A DNA stretch of 64,000 bases from Amulumruptor sp947039275 (GCA_947039275.1 CAMQYL010000002.1:62001-126000), one strand, 5' to 3'; shown: positions 25,703 to 34,829, counted from the stretch's first letter. The notes: a model not told the origin generated them from the sequence alone. A program made the numbers and translations.

Positions 25703-27358
25703 TCAGTCGGCTTCGATGTCGCGGACACGCAGCTTGTCTCCCGTTTCGTCGACAATGCTCCGGAAATAACGCGGATCATCATAACCGCCGAATTTTGGCG
25801 AGGCTGGCATGCCGTCGGAAGTGCGGGCGAATTTACCGTTGCCGTCCTCTTTCTTGATATTGAAGTCAAGATATTTTACGAGCAGGTATTCTCCAAGATT
25901 GCGGTATTCATTGATATAGCGGTCGGTGGCAGCGATGGTATAGTCGTTGAGTATCTCGGCAGCCTGCGGAGTGGGAAGCGAGGATATGCTTGTGCGCAGC
26001 GAGTCGGTGTCGGCTGCAAGGCGTTTTTCGATGTTTCCCTGCACTCTGCGGATATCGGGTATCATCTGGGAGTAACGGTAATAAGCCTGGTTTGCCACGA
26101 AATTGTTGACCCAGAAACTGGAGTCCCAAGAGATGTTGTAGAGGTCTCCGTTGCCAGGCTGGAAACCGCGGGGTATGCGTGTCACGCTGCAAAACACCGG
26201 TATGTAAACATTGGTGTTTGCGTCGTCACATCCAAACCACAGTATGCCTTTCATTGCCTCGGGGTGGTTGCGGTTCATCTGTGCTACGAGCGAGAATCCG
26301 GTCTGCTGGGTGGCTATGGCGCGTTCGTGGACGTATTTTACGCTGTCCACTTCAAATTCCATCGGACGGGCGCGGTAGGGGACTTTATAGGGACCTGCGC
26401 CTATGTCGGTGGTCATGTCAAATGGGGTGTCCTCGAAATGGTCACGCATCATCCATTTCATGTCATCGACGCTCAGGGGCTTGTCGGGTTTGACCCAGAG
26501 GGGGAGGACTTCACCTTTGCCCTCGTTGATCCATGGCAGATAGCGATCCATGCCTGATGCGAATTTGTTGTAGAATGCCCATACTCGAGCTTCGCATCCG
26601 CGCAAAGCTCCGAAGTCAGCGGGGGCATAGGCTTTTGAGAAGCTGAAATCCTCGTCTTTGCCATTGAAATATCCCTGCTTGCGGGCAAATGATATTACAT
26701 CAGGCGAATAGATGCAGTTTTCTTTATCCTTGAGGGGAAATTTGTGTATGCGCGAATGGTTGGCATGTGCCGCGATGTAGCCGTCGGGGACTTTCATAGC
26801 CACCCATACGGCACCTTTGCTTTTGCCGCCCTTGCCCACCATCTCCATTATCCATGCTTCGTCGGGGTCGGCGATAGTGAATGATTCTCCTTCGGAGCAG
26901 TAGCCGTATTCCTTGACGAGATCGGTCATGGTCTTGATCGCCTCGCGGGCGTTTTTAGACCGTTCGAGTGCTATATATATTAGCGACCCGTAGTCGATCA
27001 GTCCGGTGGAGTCGGCAAGTTCGTGGCGTCCGCCGAATGTGCTTTCGACTATGGTGAGTCCGTGACGGTTCATGTTGCCTACGGTCGAGTAGGTGTGTGA
27101 TGGCTGCGGGATCTCGCCTATGTGGCGTCCGGTGTCCCATTCGGTTACCTTGCGCATCGTCCCTTTGGGATGGTCAGCCTCTGGCGCGCTGTACAGCTCG
27201 CCGTATAGCGTGTGGCTGTCGGCGGCGTATGTTGCCATGACGCTTCCGTCAGTCGTGGCACCGCTTGTGGCTATGAGGCTTGTGCATGCAATCGCCGAAA
27301 TGACACCGCCGGCAGCCATTGCTGTCAGTGATGTAAGCAATCGTGAGTGTGGATTCAT
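25703..27358 (-). CDS. C69 family dipeptidase, secreted
   Basis: Ntn-hydrolase-type dipeptidase of peptidase family C69 (PepD), 551 residues from the ATG at 27358. This start gives a clean signal-like N-terminus (NPHSRLLTSLTAMAAGGVIS), whereas an upstream in-frame start at 27472 would add 38 hydrophilic residues and overlap the divergent promoter. Cys25 (ACTSLIATSG) would be the N-terminal nucleophile after processing. Other family segments are YGSLIYIALERSKNAREAI, EAWIMEMVGKGGKSKGAVW and AHANHSRI. It acts on dipeptides in the periplasm or outside; the substrate is unknown. Confidence 0.9.
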   Translation of the reverse strand: MNPHSRLLTSLTAMAAGGVISAIACTSLIATSGATTDGSVMATYAADSHTLYGELYSAPEADHPKGTMRKVTEWDTGRHIGEIPQPSHTYSTVGNMNRHGLTIVESTFGGRHELADSTGLIDYGSLIYIALERSKNAREAIKTMTDLVKEYGYCSEGESFTIADPDEAWIMEMVGKGGKSKGAVWVAMKVPDGYIAAHANHSRIHKFPLKDKENCIYSPDVISFARKQGYFNGKDEDFSFSKAYAPADFGALRGCEARVWAFYNKFASGMDRYLPWINEGKGEVLPLWVKPDKPLSVDDMKWMMRDHFEDTPFDMTTDIGAGPYKVPYRARPMEFEVDSVKYVHERAIATQQTGFSLVAQMNRNHPEAMKGILWFGCDDANTNVYIPVFCSVTRIPRGFQPGNGDLYNISWDSSFWVNNFVANQAYYRYSQMIPDIRRVQGNIEKRLAADTDSLRTSISSLPTPQAAEILNDYTIAATDRYINEYRNLGEYLLVKYLDFNIKKEDGNGKFARTSDGMPASPKFGGYDDPRYFRSIVDETGDKLRVRDIEAD

Positions 27359-27418
27359 ATACGGTAAGAAATGTGATGGTTTGGTGTTAAGAGGGCATTC
27401 GCGACTCTCTGTATGATG

Positions 27419-27426
27419 CAAAATTA
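27419..27426 (-). promoter_or_regulatory. Putative -7 box for the C69 peptidase gene
   Basis: TAATTTTG on the minus strand, 61 bases before the chosen start of the C69 gene, supporting the ATG at 27358 over the upstream one. It lies 12 bases from the opposing box for the DUF1460 gene. Confidence 0.5.
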
Positions 27427-27438
27427 CTAAATTAATCG

Positions 27439-27446
27439 TATTTTTG
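27439..27446 (+). promoter_or_regulatory. Putative -7 box for the DUF1460 gene
   Basis: TATTTTTG on the plus strand fits TAnnTTTG and lies 26 bases before the ATG at 27473. With the minus-strand box at 27419-27426 it forms a compact divergent promoter pair. Confidence 0.5.
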
Positions 27447-27472
27447 CGGTATCTCATCCCTAATATTATCAT

Positions 27473-28351
27473 ATGAAATCGTATCCGGTCGCGTTTTTAA
27501 TGTTGGTAATGATGGTGGCATCCTTGCATGCCACATCACAGGTCTCATCGTCACCAAGAGTCAGATGGGGTGACGAGCATTCAGATACGCTCAAACTTTC
27601 ATCGGTCTACAAGACACTCTCGGCATCGGAGGTCAGAGGCAAAGGAGCATTGACATTGCTGGCTGCCAGGCAGTTTCTGGATGTGCCATATGTCAGCGGA
27701 ACACTTGAATCGCCAGTAGAGATGCTTACGGTCAATACTTCGGGTCTTGACTGCACGACTCTTGTAGAACTGAGCATGGCTCTCGCCAAGTCGGTGTCAG
27801 AAGGGGAAGCGGATTGGAAAGATGCGCTGTATGATCTGAGAGACATGCGCTATCGCAACGGGACGGTGGACGGATATGCTTCACGACTCCACTATATATC
27901 TGACTGGATTACCGACAACACCTATCGGAATAATATCCGCGAGGTGACTTCGGATGCGCCCCGCGCCAAAGCCCATATCACTTCGGTCAACTTCATGACG
28001 GCGCATCGTGACAAGTATCCTCAGCTTGCCGATTCTGCCACATATGCCCGGATAAAGGACAAAGAGCGTGGTATGCACCGCTCCAAAAGCTATTTTATCC
28101 CTAAGACTGCCATATCTTCACGTGAAGTCAGGGAGTTCCTGACCGATGGGGATGTGGTATTTATCACTACTTCTATCGAAGGGCTGGACGTGTCGCATGC
28201 AGGCATAATATTTAAGGACGACAGGGGTATCCCGCATATGCTGCATGCGTCCACCACAGCCGGAAAGGTCATAGAAGACCCGCTTCCTCTCGCTGACTAT
28301 CTGGCACGTCAGAAAAAAGCTACCGGCATCCGCATAGTGCGTCTTCAATAA
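27473..28351 (+). CDS. DUF1460 (N-acetylmuramoyl-L-alanine amidase-like) protein, secreted
   Basis: A 292-residue protein of the DUF1460 family, which has a papain/NlpC-P60-like fold and is annotated as amidase-like. The N-terminus is a signal peptide (AFLMLVMMVASLHATS, cleavage near 21-23). Candidate catalytic residues are Cys94 in SGLDCTTLVE and His242 in LDVSHAGII. The mature protein is probably periplasmic and may act on peptidoglycan. It is divergent from the C69 dipeptidase, so both may help recycle or degrade cell-wall peptides; that link is inference. Confidence 0.85.
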   Translation: MKSYPVAFLMLVMMVASLHATSQVSSSPRVRWGDEHSDTLKLSSVYKTLSASEVRGKGALTLLAARQFLDVPYVSGTLESPVEMLTVNTSGLDCTTLVELSMALAKSVSEGEADWKDALYDLRDMRYRNGTVDGYASRLHYISDWITDNTYRNNIREVTSDAPRAKAHITSVNFMTAHRDKYPQLADSATYARIKDKERGMHRSKSYFIPKTAISSREVREFLTDGDVVFITTSIEGLDVSHAGIIFKDDRGIPHMLHASTTAGKVIEDPLPLADYLARQKKATGIRIVRLQ

Positions 28352-28372
28352 TAGGATTTTGAGGCTAAATTA

Positions 28373-28403
28373 TTGTTACTCATATAAAAAAATGCTACTT
28401 TTG
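28373..28403 (+). promoter_or_regulatory. Promoter of the methylmalonyl-CoA decarboxylase operon
   Basis: TTG at 28373-28375 and TACTTTTG at 28396-28403 with a 20-base spacer match both parts of the Bacteroidetes consensus (-33 TTG, -7 TAnnTTTG). This is the best full promoter in the window. A leader of about 90 bases separates it from the first start codon. Confidence 0.75.
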
Positions 28404-28498
28404 CACATGCCTTATAATCTGAAATCACAGACTCTTTGAGGCGGAAACGTTAACTATCTGCATACATATCAACCTTTTATTTCATATAACATAACTTT

Positions 28499-28921
28499 AT
28501 GGATATTTCACACATCGAGCACATCGGTATCGCTGTGCCAAGCCTTGACGAGGCTATTCCGTTTTACGAGAACATGCTCGGCCTTAAATGTACAGCCATC
28601 GAAGAAGTAGCTGACCAGAAAGTAAAGACCGCATTCTTCAAGGTCGGTCAGACCAAGATAGAGCTCCTTGAGGGAACAGCTCCCGAGAGTGCCATCTCAA
28701 AATTCATAGCCAACAACGGAGGTCGCGGCGGCATACAGCACGTGGCATTCGCCATCGAGGACGGTGTGGCAAACGCACTCGCCGAAGTAGAGGAAAAGGG
28801 CTGCCGTCTCATCGACAAGGCTCCCCGCAAGGGTGCTGAAGGGCTCAATATCGCCTTCCTGCATCCGAAATCGACTTGCGGCACTCTCATAGAGCTTTGT
28901 GAAGATCCTAACAAGAAGTAA
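28499..28921 (+). CDS. mce: Methylmalonyl-CoA epimerase
   Basis: Interconverts (R)- and (S)-methylmalonyl-CoA in the succinate-propionate pathway. It is a 140-residue vicinal-oxygen-chelate fold protein. Metal-ligand regions are HIEHIGIAVPS (His), GGIQHVAFAIED (His) and TLIELCED (Glu), with the family segment FYENMLGLKC. It is the first gene of the decarboxylase operon; the product feeds the next genes. Confidence 0.95.
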   Translation: MDISHIEHIGIAVPSLDEAIPFYENMLGLKCTAIEEVADQKVKTAFFKVGQTKIELLEGTAPESAISKFIANNGGRGGIQHVAFAIEDGVANALAEVEEKGCRLIDKAPRKGAEGLNIAFLHPKSTCGTLIELCEDPNKK

Positions 28922-28950
28922 TATTTAACTCATACCTACATCACTCTGAA

Positions 28951-30504
28951 ATGAGCAACCAGTTAGAAAAAGTAAAAGAGCTCATCGCTCTCCGTACAGA
29001 GGCACGTCTCGGCGGTGGCGAGAAAGCCATTCAGAAGCAGCACGATAAAGGCAAGTATACTGCACGTGAGCGCATCGCCCAGCTGCTTGACGAAGGTTCG
29101 TTTGAAGAAATAGATATGTTTGTGCGCCACCGTTGCACCAACTTCGGTCAGGAGAAGAAAAGCTACCTCGGAGACGGTGTCGTGACCGGTTACGGTACTA
29201 TCGAAGGACGCCTTGTGTATGTTTTCGCACAGGATTTCACGGTGTTCGGCGGCTCTCTGAGCGAGACCATGGCGCTCAAGATATGCAAAATCATGGACAT
29301 GGCGATGAAGATGGGTGCTCCTGTCATTGGTCTCAATGACTCGGGCGGTGCACGTATCCAGGAGGGTATCAACGCCCTCGCAGGCTATGCGGAGATATTC
29401 CAGCGCAATATCATGGCATCTGGTGTGATTCCCCAGATTTCAGGCATCCTCGGTCCGTGTGCCGGCGGTGCGGTGTATTCTCCCGCCCTGACTGACTTCA
29501 CCATCATGACCAAGGGCATCAGCTACATGTTCCTCACCGGTCCCAAGGTGGTGAAGACCGTGACTGGCGAAGATGTGACACAGGAAGCTCTCGGTGGAGC
29601 AGAAGTACATGCCTGCAAGAGCGGCGTGGCTCATTTTGCCGCTGAGGACGGAGAGGAGACCCTCAAAATCATCCGTAAACTCTTCAGCTACATACCCCAG
29701 AACAATCTTGAGGAGCCGCCGTTGGTAGAGTGCACCGACCCTATCGACCGTCTCGAGGACTCGCTCAACGAGATTGTGCCTGATTCGGCTACACGTCCCT
29801 ATGACATGTATGAGGTGATTGGAGCTATCGTCGACAATGGCGAATTCCTTGAAATACAGTCAGGTTACGCCAAGAATATAATCATCGGTTTTGCCCGTTT
29901 CAACGGTCAGGCTGTAGGTATCGTGGCTAACCAGCCCAAGTTCCTTGCCGGCGTGCTTGACAGCAATGCTTCGCGCAAGGCAGCCCGCTTCGTGCGCTTC
30001 TGTGATGCCTTTAACATTCCTCTGGTAACCCTCGTGGATGTCCCCGGCTTCCTCCCCGGCACAGGTCAGGAATACAATGCTGTAATCCTTCACGGTGCCA
30101 AGCTGCTCTACGCTTATGGCGAGGCTACCGTGCCCAAAGTCACAGTCACCCTCCGCAAGAGCTACGGTGGCAGCCATATCGTGATGAGCTGCAAGCAGCT
30201 CCGAGGCGACATGAACTATGCTTGGCCTACTGCCGAAATCGCCGTGATGGGTGGTGCCGGTGCCGTAGAAGTGCTTTATGCACGTGAGGCAAAAGAGAGC
30301 GAAGACCCCAAGAAGGTTCTCGCAGAGAAAGAGGCTGAATACAACAAGCTGTTCTGCAACCCCTACAATGCAGCCAAGTACGGCTACATTGATGATGTCA
30401 TCGAGCCGCGTAACACACGCTTCCGCATCATCCGTGCGCTTCAGCAGCTTGCTACCAAGAAGGTGGTCAATCCCGCCAAGAAGCATGGTAACATACCTCT
30501 CTAA
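28951..30504 (+). CDS. mmdA: Methylmalonyl-CoA decarboxylase alpha subunit (carboxyltransferase)
   Basis: Carboxyltransferase that moves CO2 from methylmalonyl-CoA to biotin, 517 residues, of the acyl-CoA carboxylase beta family. Segments include GKYTARERIAQLLDEGSF, NDSGGARIQEGINALAGY (first oxyanion region) and LVDVPGFLPGTGQEYNAVI (second). Propionyl-CoA carboxylase beta is the closest alternative, but the operon has a membrane beta subunit and no biotin carboxylase, which favours the Na+-pumping decarboxylase. It is 29 bases after mce. Confidence 0.93.
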   Translation: MSNQLEKVKELIALRTEARLGGGEKAIQKQHDKGKYTARERIAQLLDEGSFEEIDMFVRHRCTNFGQEKKSYLGDGVVTGYGTIEGRLVYVFAQDFTVFGGSLSETMALKICKIMDMAMKMGAPVIGLNDSGGARIQEGINALAGYAEIFQRNIMASGVIPQISGILGPCAGGAVYSPALTDFTIMTKGISYMFLTGPKVVKTVTGEDVTQEALGGAEVHACKSGVAHFAAEDGEETLKIIRKLFSYIPQNNLEEPPLVECTDPIDRLEDSLNEIVPDSATRPYDMYEVIGAIVDNGEFLEIQSGYAKNIIIGFARFNGQAVGIVANQPKFLAGVLDSNASRKAARFVRFCDAFNIPLVTLVDVPGFLPGTGQEYNAVILHGAKLLYAYGEATVPKVTVTLRKSYGGSHIVMSCKQLRGDMNYAWPTAEIAVMGGAGAVEVLYAREAKESEDPKKVLAEKEAEYNKLFCNPYNAAKYGYIDDVIEPRNTRFRIIRALQQLATKKVVNPAKKHGNIPL

Positions 30505-30535
30505 TATTCATATCAATACATATTCGTAACTCAAT

Positions 30536-31471
30536 ATGAAACAACGACTAATGCTCCTTGCCATCGCCGTATGTGTATGTGCCGGCATTGTCTCAGCCCA
30601 GGGACGCCGCGGCTTGCGCATCAATGAGGTCATGGTCAAGAATGAGTCAAGCGTCATAGATGATTACGGCCGGCATGCTGCCTGGATAGAGCTGTTCAAC
30701 TCCACTTTCGGACCCTTGGAGATTTCAAGCGTCTATCTGACCAACGACCGTAACAATCCCACGATGTACCCTGTGCCTCTTGGTGATGTCAATACCCGCA
30801 TTCCCAAGCGTCAGCATGTTATATTCTGGGCTGACGGAATGCCCAATGACGGAACTTTCCATACTAATTTCGTCCTCATTCCCGGGGCGGACAACTGGAT
30901 CGGTCTGTATGATGCCGACGGAAAGACCCTTATTGATGAGGTAACCATCCCGGCTACGCTGCCGTTTGATGCTTCATATGCACGCAAAGTGGACGGTGAA
31001 GGTGCTGATAACGACGCTTCGGCGTGGGAGGTACGTGACGGTAGCACTTCGTCGCTCTATATCACCCCGAGTAGCAACAACATAATCAAGGATACCAACA
31101 ACAAGGTAGCTACCTTCAAGGAACTTGATGAGGCTGGAGGCGGTATGACCATCATGGCGATGTGCATCGTATTTTCGGCTCTGCTTGTGCTCTGTATCAG
31201 CTTCTATATCATCAACAAGATTTCGGCAGCCATATCCAAGAGCAACAAGGCGAAGACCGTGGGTCTTAATCTCAAGGAACTCGCACGTGACGAGCGTCCT
31301 GACCACGACACCGGTGAGGAAATCGCAGCCATTGCCATGGCTCTCCATGAGCATCTTGATGCCCATGACCGTGAGAACACTGTCTTGACTATCAACAAGG
31401 TGAAGCGTGCTTACTCGCCCTGGAGCTCGAAGATTTACACTCTCCGTGAGACACCCAACGTAAACCGTTGA
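30536..31471 (+). CDS. Lamin-tail-domain/OadG fusion, decarboxylase delta-gamma subunit
   Basis: A 311-residue two-part protein. After a signal peptide (residues 1-21, LMLLAIAVCVCAGIVSA) comes an extracytoplasmic lamin-tail-like domain (about 25-150: RINEVMVKNESSVIDDYGRH, AAWIELFNSTFGPLEISSVY), then one membrane helix at about 205-227 and a cytoplasmic tail in the place of the small OadG/MmdD subunit, which tethers and stabilises the decarboxylase. The order with mmdA, the biotin carrier and the beta subunit supports the role. The lamin-tail part has no known job here. Confidence 0.82.
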   Translation: MKQRLMLLAIAVCVCAGIVSAQGRRGLRINEVMVKNESSVIDDYGRHAAWIELFNSTFGPLEISSVYLTNDRNNPTMYPVPLGDVNTRIPKRQHVIFWADGMPNDGTFHTNFVLIPGADNWIGLYDADGKTLIDEVTIPATLPFDASYARKVDGEGADNDASAWEVRDGSTSSLYITPSSNNIIKDTNNKVATFKELDEAGGGMTIMAMCIVFSALLVLCISFYIINKISAAISKSNKAKTVGLNLKELARDERPDHDTGEEIAAIAMALHEHLDAHDRENTVLTINKVKRAYSPWSSKIYTLRETPNVNR

Positions 31472-31511
31472 AAGCCATTTCTATTAATCATCCGATAATC
31501 AATAACTGTCA

Positions 31512-31946
31512 ATGAAAGAATATAAATATAAGATCAACGGCAACACCTACAAGGTGTCGGTCGGAGATATTGACAACAACCTTGCCGAGGTTGAAGTCAA
31601 CGGCACACCTTATCGTGTGGAAATAGAGGCTCAGAAGAAGCCTGTCACCGTAATCAATACACCGCGACCCACGGCTGCTCCTCGCACACAGACTGGCGAG
31701 AAGGTGATTTCAAAGGCTCCGGCAGCAGCCGGTAAATATCAGGTGACAGCTCCGCTGCCTGGCACTGTGCTCAATATCGTCAAGAAAGTGGGCGATGAAG
31801 TCAAGGCTGCCGAGACTGTACTGATCCTTGAAGCGATGAAGATGGAAAACGCCATCCATGCAGGCCGCGACGGCAAGATTGCCTCAATCAACGTCAATGC
31901 CGGCGACTCTGTGCTCGAAGGCACTGTGCTGTTTGTGATTGACTGA
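31512..31946 (+). CDS. mmdC: Biotin carboxyl carrier subunit
   Basis: A 144-residue biotinyl protein. The biotinylated lysine lies in LEAMKMENAIHAG, preceded by TAPLPGTVLNIVKKVGDEV, the barrel-sandwich hybrid fold. The N-terminal half is a small domain (YKYKINGNTYKVSVGDIDNN) and a Pro/Thr-rich linker. The carboxybiotin arm carries CO2 from the alpha subunit to the beta subunit. Confidence 0.94.
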   Translation: MKEYKYKINGNTYKVSVGDIDNNLAEVEVNGTPYRVEIEAQKKPVTVINTPRPTAAPRTQTGEKVISKAPAAAGKYQVTAPLPGTVLNIVKKVGDEVKAAETVLILEAMKMENAIHAGRDGKIASINVNAGDSVLEGTVLFVID

Positions 31947-32011
31947 TGTCACTGACATATATCCTTATAATACACGTACACAATAGATTCATCTGCAAGT
32001 AAATTAAAGAT

Positions 32012-33169
32012 ATGTCATTCAGTGATTTCTTAATGCAAAACCTTCAGCAGTTCTGGCATCTGACAGGCTTCTACAATGCTACTTGGGAGCATTTCGTGAT
32101 GCTTGCTGTAGGTCTGTTCTTCATATGGCTTGCCATAAAGAAGGACTTTGAGCCTATGCTGCTGGTGCCTATCGGCTTCGGTATGCTGATAGGTAACATA
32201 CCCTTCAACGGTGAGGCAGGACTGGAAATAGGTATCTACGAACAGGGTTCGGTACTCAATATCCTTTACAATGGTGTCAGTGCCGGATGGTATCCTCCTC
32301 TGATATTCCTCGGTATCGGTGCGATGACCGACTTTACTGCTCTGATAGCCAATCCTAAGCTGATGCTTGTGGGTGCGGCTGCCCAGTTTGGTATCTTCGG
32401 TGCTTATATGGTGGCTCTGCTTCTCGGCTTCGCTCCCGACCAGGCAGGTGCCATCGCTATCATCGGTGGTGCCGATGGTCCTACCGCCATCTTCCTTTCG
32501 TCAAAGCTTGCCCCAAATCTGATGGGTGCCATTGCCGTTTCGGCTTACTCTTACATGGCTCTTGTGCCTGTGATCCAGCCGCCTATCATGAAGCTGCTGA
32601 CCACTAAGCATGAGCGTCTGATCAAGATGAAGCCTGCGCGTGCCGTCTCTCAGAACGAAAAAATCATTTTCCCGATCGTGGGTCTGCTTCTGACATGTTT
32701 CGTGGTACCCTCGGGCATTCCTCTGCTCGGCATGCTCTTCTTCGGCAATCTGCTGCGTGAGTGCGGCGTGACCACCCGTCTTGCCAAGACAGCAAGCAAT
32801 GCGTTGACCGATATCGTGACTATCCTTCTTGGTATGACAGTGGGTGCATCCACTCAGGCATCTGAGTTCCTGACCACCCAGACAATCGGTATCTTCGCCC
32901 TTGGTTTCATGGCGTTTATCATCGCTTCGGCATCAGGTGTGCTGTTTGTCAAGCTGTTCAACCTTTTCTTGCCTCAGGCTAAGAAAATCAATCCGCTTAT
33001 CGGTAATGCGGGTGTATCCGCAGTGCCTATGTCGGCACGTATCTCCAACAATCTTGGATTGCAGTATGATCCGTCAAACTACCTGCTGATGCATGCCATG
33101 GGTCCCAATGTGGCTGGTGTGATCGGTTCGGCAGTAGCTGCGGGTGTGCTTCTCGGATTCCTTGCTTGA
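32012..33169 (+). CDS. mmdB: Na+-translocating decarboxylase beta subunit
   Basis: Membrane subunit (OadB/MmdB/GcdB family) that decarboxylates carboxybiotin and exports Na+. It has 385 residues with about 10 helices. The signature IIGGADGPTAIFLSSKLAPN holds the catalytic or Na+-binding Asp, and the C-terminal NLGLQYDPSNYLLMHAMGPN is conserved. It is the last gene of the operon, closed by a strong terminator. Confidence 0.96.
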   Translation: MSFSDFLMQNLQQFWHLTGFYNATWEHFVMLAVGLFFIWLAIKKDFEPMLLVPIGFGMLIGNIPFNGEAGLEIGIYEQGSVLNILYNGVSAGWYPPLIFLGIGAMTDFTALIANPKLMLVGAAAQFGIFGAYMVALLLGFAPDQAGAIAIIGGADGPTAIFLSSKLAPNLMGAIAVSAYSYMALVPVIQPPIMKLLTTKHERLIKMKPARAVSQNEKIIFPIVGLLLTCFVVPSGIPLLGMLFFGNLLRECGVTTRLAKTASNALTDIVTILLGMTVGASTQASEFLTTQTIGIFALGFMAFIIASASGVLFVKLFNLFLPQAKKINPLIGNAGVSAVPMSARISNNLGLQYDPSNYLLMHAMGPNVAGVIGSAVAAGVLLGFLA

Positions 33170-33196
33170 TACGCGCTCTTTGATACTATAAGATAT

Positions 33197-33250
33197 CCGC
33201 CGGGAAAGTGCCAGTCATATGATTCGGTCGGCTTTTCCGGCGGTTTTTTT
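33197..33250 (+). terminator. Rho-independent terminator of the decarboxylase operon
   Basis: An 11-base perfect stem, CCGCCGGGAAA (33197-33207) pairing with TTTTCCGGCGG (33233-33243, with G-T at one step), is followed directly by seven T (33244-33250). It lies 27 bases after the mmdB stop. Confidence 0.9.
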
Positions 33251-33500
33251 ATCCATCCAAACAATATCGATTTTTACAGGCATTACTTTACACAAGATTT
33301 CGGATGTAACGCAGCAGTGACATAGCTGTCATAGATGATTGTATTGACCTCTGAGGAAAATTTTTAGACTTACTTAGAACCATATCACTGCTAATGCGTT
33401 ATAAAATGTGAAAGGCATCGTGAGACTGCATTATTACATCTCTTCACTGACTTGCGCAGACTCATTAATCACATCAATTCAGCTAATTCATAAGCACCTG
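33251..33500. other. Intergenic stretch without a recognised feature
   Basis: AT-rich gap between the decarboxylase terminator and the small protein gene at 33501. I see no TAnnTTTG box, no clear hairpin and no convincing coding frame. A GTG at 33408 extends the downstream frame but adds 31 residues of unlikely sequence. Confidence 0.5.
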
Positions 33501-33848
33501 ATGATAACAAAAGAAGTAATTGACAGCATATACAAGCAGTACAAGTCAAGGCCGTCAAGCCCTGACACGTTGAATTTGGGACTATTGTTTCAGTACGCTA
33601 TCGACAATCACGCGATATTTGTTGACGATGGCAATCTGGTCATTGACAGTGTGAGCCCAGACAGCCCGTTTCATACAATACCGCTCAGCAATATACATGA
33701 AATCGTGGAGTTTGAAAACTCAATAGCGGTTGTGCTTCACTCGTCCATAATATTCCTCAACAAACATGATGATGCCGTGCATGTACATCTCCGCATGCAG
33801 AAACCGTCGCTGCTTGACCGTGCCAAGGATAAGATCCGCCGTCACTGA
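33501..33848 (+). CDS. Conserved hypothetical protein
   Basis: A 115-residue cytosolic protein of a small Bacteroidales family without known function. The ATG at 33501 (MITKEVIDSIYKQYKSRPSS) gives a compact protein; an in-frame GTG at 33408 would add a non-conserved-looking segment. Mixed alpha/beta pattern: an N-terminal helix, FQYAIDNHAIFVDDGNLVID, and a strand-rich end with a basic tail (LLDRAKDKIRRH). No motifs suggest a catalytic role. It precedes tcdA by 113 bases. Confidence 0.6.
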   Translation: MITKEVIDSIYKQYKSRPSSPDTLNLGLLFQYAIDNHAIFVDDGNLVIDSVSPDSPFHTIPLSNIHEIVEFENSIAVVLHSSIIFLNKHDDAVHVHLRMQKPSLLDRAKDKIRRH

Positions 33849-33961
33849 TAGGAGGTTTTGGCTATAATAGCATCATCACTCTCTGTTTGTGATTATGTCA
33901 ATCATCCAGTGATATCGCTGGCATATTTCTTAAAATTCATCATACCTATACGCCTCCCCAT

Positions 33962-34744
33962 ATGAGAGACATGATATTTAACCGCACCCTGCGCCTGATC
34001 GGACGTAAAGCATTTACGCGTCTTAGCGAATCAAAAGTCATAGTATTAGGCATCGGAGGCGTCGGAAGCTGGACTGCCGAGGCTCTCGCTCGTTCAGGCG
34101 TGTCCCACATCACTATAGTCGATGCTGACAGGGTAGCGGTAAGCAATATCAACAGACAGCTACCGGCATTGATGTCGACTGTCAACAATGCCAAGGTGGA
34201 GATCATGGGGCAGCGGATACTTGACATGGATCCTCGTATAGGGGTCAAATGCATGGAAATGCGTTATGATGCCGATACTGCCTCGCGGTTTGACTTAAAT
34301 AGCTATGACTATGTGATAGACTGCATAGATTCGCTGGCTGACAAGGCACTCCTTATAAATAATGCTACACGATCGACTGCCACATTGTTCTCATCCATGG
34401 GTGCGGCACTGAAGCTTGACCCTTCGCGCATAAAGGTAGCAACAGACATCTCTAAAGTACAAGGATGCAAACTGGCTGCTGCTTTGCGTCATAAATTCAA
34501 AAAAATAGGGAAATATCCGGCTCATAAATTCAAGTGTGTGTACTCTGATGAGGTACTTCCTAACCATGATGATGCCCCTGATGATGAAACCGGGGGTATG
34601 ACTTTTGGCAAGGTTGTCACCAACGGAGCCATATGCCACATCACAGCTATTTTTGGCATGACACTCGCTTCGCTTGTCATCAATGACGTGGTGGATAAGT
34701 GCCGTCAGGAAGAGGCTTTATGCCCCGAAGAAGAGGTTGAATAG
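33962..34744 (+). CDS. tcdA: tRNA threonylcarbamoyladenosine dehydratase
   Basis: E1-like (ThiF/MoeB family) enzyme that uses ATP to cyclise t6A37 in tRNA. It has 260 residues: RLIGRKAFTRLSESKVIVLG leads into the nucleotide motif GIGGVGSWTAEALARSG, then DADRVAVSNINRQLPAL with the family's Asn/Arg residues, DCIDSLADKALLI, and TDISKVQGCKLAAALRHKFK near the catalytic-cysteine region. There are no MoaD/ThiS-like partners nearby, in keeping with TcdA over MoeB/ThiF. Confidence 0.92.
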   Translation: MRDMIFNRTLRLIGRKAFTRLSESKVIVLGIGGVGSWTAEALARSGVSHITIVDADRVAVSNINRQLPALMSTVNNAKVEIMGQRILDMDPRIGVKCMEMRYDADTASRFDLNSYDYVIDCIDSLADKALLINNATRSTATLFSSMGAALKLDPSRIKVATDISKVQGCKLAAALRHKFKKIGKYPAHKFKCVYSDEVLPNHDDAPDDETGGMTFGKVVTNGAICHITAIFGMTLASLVINDVVDKCRQEEALCPEEEVE

Positions 34745-34796
34745 GCAATTGTTGCATTTGCGTGTCTTTTTGTTAGGAAAAGTGGGATAAAAGCGT

Positions 34797-34829
34797 TAAA
34801 TTTGCACATGATTTGAGTATATATCAAAT
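34797..34829 (+). promoter_or_regulatory. Putative asnA promoter with adjacent inverted repeat
   Basis: TAAATTTG (34797-34804) fits the -7 consensus, 62 bases before the asnA ATG at 34866. Downstream, ATTTGA (34811-34816) and TCAAAT (34824-34829) form an inverted repeat at the expected transcription start, a possible operator site. The palindrome is short. Confidence 0.45.

Noticed and set aside
29860..30486. A 208-codon minus-strand frame opposite mmdA
   Set aside because: Antisense shadow of a strongly biased gene.
28951..30504. Propionyl-CoA carboxylase beta chain
   Set aside because: No biotin carboxylase gene is nearby, while an OadB/MmdB membrane subunit and a biotin carrier follow, so a Na+-pumping decarboxylase is the better call.
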